Virus record (IMG/VR): IMGVR_UViG_3300047476_001021
Span: 1 to 49,542 of that record
Reading direction: 5' to 3' (one strand)
Length of the DNA: 49,542 nt
DNA from: a virus
The notes under the pieces are model-generated. The model ran no database searches and was not told the DNA's origin. It saw only the letters and a list, made by a program, of their open reading frames with translations. Shown piece by piece: positions 46,894 to 49,542 of this stretch; position 1 is the stretch's first letter, and each line of letters starts with the position of its first letter. The position numbers and the translations under genes were made by a program.

Positions 46894-47307
46894 ATGTCAC
46901 ATTTTGCAGAAATAGATGAATCAAACACTGTCATTCGTGTCATTAACTTTGACGACGAAGAAAAGACAGAAGAAGAACAACTACAGTTTTTGGACAAGCT
47001 TGGTGGTCGTTGGATTCAGACATCATACAATACAAGATTAAATACTCACACTATGGGCGGTACGCCTCTTAGAAAAAATTATGCTGGAGTTGGAATGACC
47101 TATAGTGAAGAACTAGATGCCTTTATCTCAGCAAAGCCAGAAGAGTTTCCATCTTTTGTTTTGAATGAAGAAACAGGTGGGTGGGAGCCACCAATTCCAT
47201 TTCCTGGAACTCAGCCAGAGGATCCACTAGAAACATCCGCTGAATATTTTTGGGATGAACAAAATTTGCAATGGATTCCTAATCCAGACTGGATAGCACC
47301 AGAATAA
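46894..47307 (+). CDS. Phage structural/fibre-assembly protein
   Basis: 137 aa. Starts MSHFAEIDESNTVIRVINFD, then GGRWIQTSYNTR, KNYAGVGMTYSEELDAFIS and YFWDEQNLQWIP, a conserved phage protein type found by tail-fibre genes in marine and actinobacterial phages. Possible assembly chaperone or small fibre. AAGGAG upstream, terminator downstream. Confidence 0.8.
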   Translation: MSHFAEIDESNTVIRVINFDDEEKTEEEQLQFLDKLGGRWIQTSYNTRLNTHTMGGTPLRKNYAGVGMTYSEELDAFISAKPEEFPSFVLNEETGGWEPPIPFPGTQPEDPLETSAEYFWDEQNLQWIPNPDWIAPE

Positions 47308-47312
47308 AGAAA

Positions 47313-47340
47313 AAGCCAGGAAATTAATCCTGGCTTCTCT
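47313..47340. terminator. Bidirectional terminator
   Basis: AAGCCAGGA/TCCTGGCTT (47313-47321, 47328-47336), loop AATTAA, T-rich on the right and, on the minus strand, TTTTTCTTT. Separates the adhesin unit from the leftward glycosyltransferase. Confidence 0.9.
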
Positions 47341-47341
47341 T

Positions 47342-48115
47342 TTACTTCTTTTTAGTTTTAGGTTTTGGCTTGTCAATCTCAACTTTATCAGCAGTAAGGA
47401 TCATAGTTGCTGAAAAGCTACCATTAAAGATATACTCACCTGCGTGAACAATTGAAACCCAAGGGGCAGCAAATACCTGTCCACCCATTTCACGCCACTT
47501 GCGACAAAAGTGGTAGTCTTCAGAAAGAAGTATTCCATCTTCTGTAATGCTTGTTGCAAAATATTCAGTAACCATTTGGCTACCATCAAAAGCACCAGTA
47601 GAAGTGTTGAGCATATACTGTGGACATCCTGGCTTCATTTTTTCAAATACTTCTTTTCGAATAAAAAGCATTCCAGTTCCAACTTCAGTGACTTCAACAG
47701 GCTCATTGAGCTTAAATGTAGTTTCGCCAGGAAGCATATTCATAGCAAAAATGCCAGAGTATGCTGGTAAATCTTCTTTACCAGACAGTGCTGCTGCACG
47801 TACATTTTCCCAGTTGATATTTTTCATTGGGTAAATAGCACCAATAACATCTTTGCCAGACTCAATCATTTGAATAACGTCCATATGATTAAAACCTTCA
47901 TCAGCATCGATGAATAGTAGTGCGTCAGCACCAGATTTTTCGAACTCATAGACAAGATTGTTACGAGCACGAGTGATTAGGCTTTCGTTGTAGATCTTAG
48001 AGAAAGATACTTGGTATCCTTTTCGTGCAAGCTCAAAGGTAAGAGCCATTAGACCATCAACGTAAACGCCTTTACAGTTTCCCCCATACATAGGGGTAGC
48101 AATGTGTAAATGCAT
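47342..48115 (-). CDS. GT-A glycosyltransferase
   Basis: 257 aa. MHLHIATPMYGGNCKGVYVD, then LITRARNNLVYEF and ALLFIDADEGF (DxD-type metal motif at about residue 70), DVIGAIYPMKN, EVGTGMLFIRKEVFE and SEDYHFCRKW. These are marks of the phage GT-A enzymes related to ANP1/family-2. Basic Lys tail. Its position among fibre genes suggests glycosylation of tail proteins. Promoter: TGA-TATAAT at about 48147-48155 on the minus strand. Confidence 0.82.
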   Translation of the reverse strand: MHLHIATPMYGGNCKGVYVDGLMALTFELARKGYQVSFSKIYNESLITRARNNLVYEFEKSGADALLFIDADEGFNHMDVIQMIESGKDVIGAIYPMKNINWENVRAAALSGKEDLPAYSGIFAMNMLPGETTFKLNEPVEVTEVGTGMLFIRKEVFEKMKPGCPQYMLNTSTGAFDGSQMVTEYFATSITEDGILLSEDYHFCRKWREMGGQVFAAPWVSIVHAGEYIFNGSFSATMILTADKVEIDKPKPKTKKK

Positions 48116-48189
48116 TGTCTCTCCATCTGTTAATTGTATAACAATTATATCAGACAGATCGTCTATGGTAAACTTAATTAGAGGAAAAT

Positions 48190-49542
48190 ATGACTAATCT
48201 AAATCGTTATGCAGATGCAATTCTTACAGATACCCCATCAGCTATCTGGACGTTTGACGATCTTAACGCTACTATCTCTGCAGCTACTCCAACAGATCTT
48301 GATAGCACAAACAATATTGCACTTGCAAATATGTATGGTGTGGCATCAAGTGCATATTCTTCAGCACTAAACCCTGCTTACTATATATCACAAAGTAGTT
48401 CTGCAGGACAACTAAAAGTTTCTAATATTGGGATTCCACTTGTATATGGTGCTACACAAGTTTCTAATGTTTTAGAAAACACGCTTTCTTCTGTATCTTA
48501 CCCATCAATTATTGTTCCTGGTTTTGGATTTTTTAATGAAAACGGTAGAACAAAAAAGACTGCCCTAGAATTTTGGATGCGAGCAAAAGCATTCTCACAC
48601 TATCCAAGAAAAATAGTAGGTCCAATAGCTAGTGCAGACGGATTGTATATTGATGGTCCATTTCTTAAATTAAAGATTAATGACATAATTGCATCACACT
48701 ATGTAGGAAATCAAAATAGACCATTCCACATAGTAATAAATTATTCTCCAACTAATGCAAGCCTAATTGTAAATGGAGAGCAGGTAATATCTATAAATTA
48801 TTCTGTAACTGATATCTCATTCCCAGCATTACTAAACGGAGATTCAGATAGTCAAGACTACATTGGATTTTATGCTTACTCAAATATTCCTGTATTACAA
48901 ATAGACTGTGTTGCTGTATATCCATATATGCTTTCTTCAGAAACTGCAAAGCTTCATTTTGTTAAGGGGCAGTCCGTTGATTCACCAGAACTAAGGCAAG
49001 GTAAGTATCTATCTACCCCAATCGTATTTGATTATCAAATGGCTAAGTCAGCAAATAACTACACATATCCAGGAACAGGTAGATTTGAGAATGGATTTAT
49101 TAACAATATGTCTGTACAAAACAATGCAATATTGCCACCATTATATTCTTTGCCTTCAATTGTTTTTCAAGAGCCAAGAAAAACTTTGTCTCAGTGGTAT
49201 GAGTCTCAAAATGAAACTGCAAATCAGTCAGCAACAACCTCTCTTTCAACTGGCAAATTAATTAACGATAATGTGTTTTTTAGAATTAATCCAAAAGACT
49301 CTGGCAACGAATGGGACTCAGAAGGATATATTCTATTTGAAAGATTTAATGAAATTATTCAGAATCCAGTAAAAGCTTTTTATGGAGTTTTTGAAACAGA
49401 TGCTTTGCCAGCAAATAATCAAGAAGAAGTGCTTTTTAGGCTTGTAAATAACTCAGGTCAATATCTTGAGTGTGTGCTGAGTGATGATGCTGGAGACTTA
49501 ATTTATAGATTTTACTATCCTAATGAAACTTCACAATCTAAT
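48190..49542 (+). CDS. Minor tail protein (truncated by window end)
   Basis: 451 codons open to the window edge, no stop. MTNLNRYADAILTDTPSAIW start, LEFWMRAKAFSHYPRKIVGP, NRPFHIVINYSPTNASLIVN and IGFYAYSNIPVLQIDCVAVY describe a LamG/concanavalin-like jelly roll. RBS AGAGGAAA before the ATG. Likely a large receptor-contact or baseplate protein. The 3' part is missing. Confidence 0.78.
   Translation, partial: MTNLNRYADAILTDTPSAIWTFDDLNATISAATPTDLDSTNNIALANMYGVASSAYSSALNPAYYISQSSSAGQLKVSNIGIPLVYGATQVSNVLENTLSSVSYPSIIVPGFGFFNENGRTKKTALEFWMRAKAFSHYPRKIVGPIASADGLYIDGPFLKLKINDIIASHYVGNQNRPFHIVINYSPTNASLIVNGEQVISINYSVTDISFPALLNGDSDSQDYIGFYAYSNIPVLQIDCVAVYPYMLSSETAKLHFVKGQSVDSPELRQGKYLSTPIVFDYQMAKSANNYTYPGTGRFENGFINNMSVQNNAILPPLYSLPSIVFQEPRKTLSQWYESQNETANQSATTSLSTGKLINDNVFFRINPKDSGNEWDSEGYILFERFNEIIQNPVKAFYGVFETDALPANNQEEVLFRLVNNSGQYLECVLSDDAGDLIYRFYYPNETSQSN

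Overview
The window is a stretch of a large tailed-phage genome (or a close relative in an assembly) whose host is almost certainly an actinobacterium. The evidence is a WhiB-type Fe-S regulator, a DUF7455-like protein, ThyX in place of ThyA, a class Ib NrdE/NrdF pair, many tiny overlapping genes, 16 tRNA genes, two cell-wall hydrolases and a tail-fibre module. Base composition is low for a classic Streptomyces or Mycobacterium phage, so I do not name the host. No integrase, repressor or partition gene was seen, so a lytic life style is likely but not proven.

Layout. 0-3 kb: end of nrdE, nrdF, a secreted PA14 protein and two small membrane proteins. 3-5.1 kb: 13 tRNA genes behind a consensus promoter, interrupted by a hairpin RNA and a PD-(D/E)XK homing-type endonuclease. 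5.1-10.2 kb: endolysin and a rightward cassette of small genes (FmdB-like zinc ribbon, SLOG-like protein, dCMP-type deaminase, WhiB, UV endonuclease V-like protein, membrane proteins). 10.2-13.8 kb: four leftward glycosyltransferase genes. 13.9-21.7 kb: a candidate ncRNA, a Tudor/SH3-like virion-associated protein, HAD phosphatase, GroES, ThyX, two tRNAs, a leftward Stealth-like transferase, HNH enzymes and about 15 very small genes. 21.7-22.55 kb: non-coding, repeat-bearing gap between convergent units. 22.55-36.0 kb: a leftward block of about 45 mostly tiny genes, including a DUF932 protein and a tRNA-Asp followed by a structured RNA. 36.2-36.7 kb: three small rightward genes. 36.8-37.4 kb: three small leftward genes. 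37.6 kb to the end: NlpC/P60 hydrolase, tail-fibre/adhesin proteins with duplicated BppU-like genes, a glycine-rich adhesin, a leftward glycosyltransferase and a truncated tail protein.

How it works together. NrdE/F, the deaminase and ThyX feed dNTP supply. tRNAs and GroES support translation and folding. WhiB and the promoter families time expression. Six glycosyltransferase-type genes could modify the virion or host surface. The endolysin, NlpC/P60 enzyme and holin-like proteins handle the wall. The right end builds the host-recognition apparatus.

The most interesting material is regulatory. (i) A 23-bp promoter motif recurs about 25 times from 25.9 to 36.6 kb with an invariant 17-nt interval to the -10 box. 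(ii) A second class places the start codon exactly 6 nt after the -10 box, implying leaderless mRNAs. (iii) There are at least three candidate structured RNAs. (iv) A family of composite intergenic elements carries a GC-rich core, an inverted repeat and perfect DnaA boxes.
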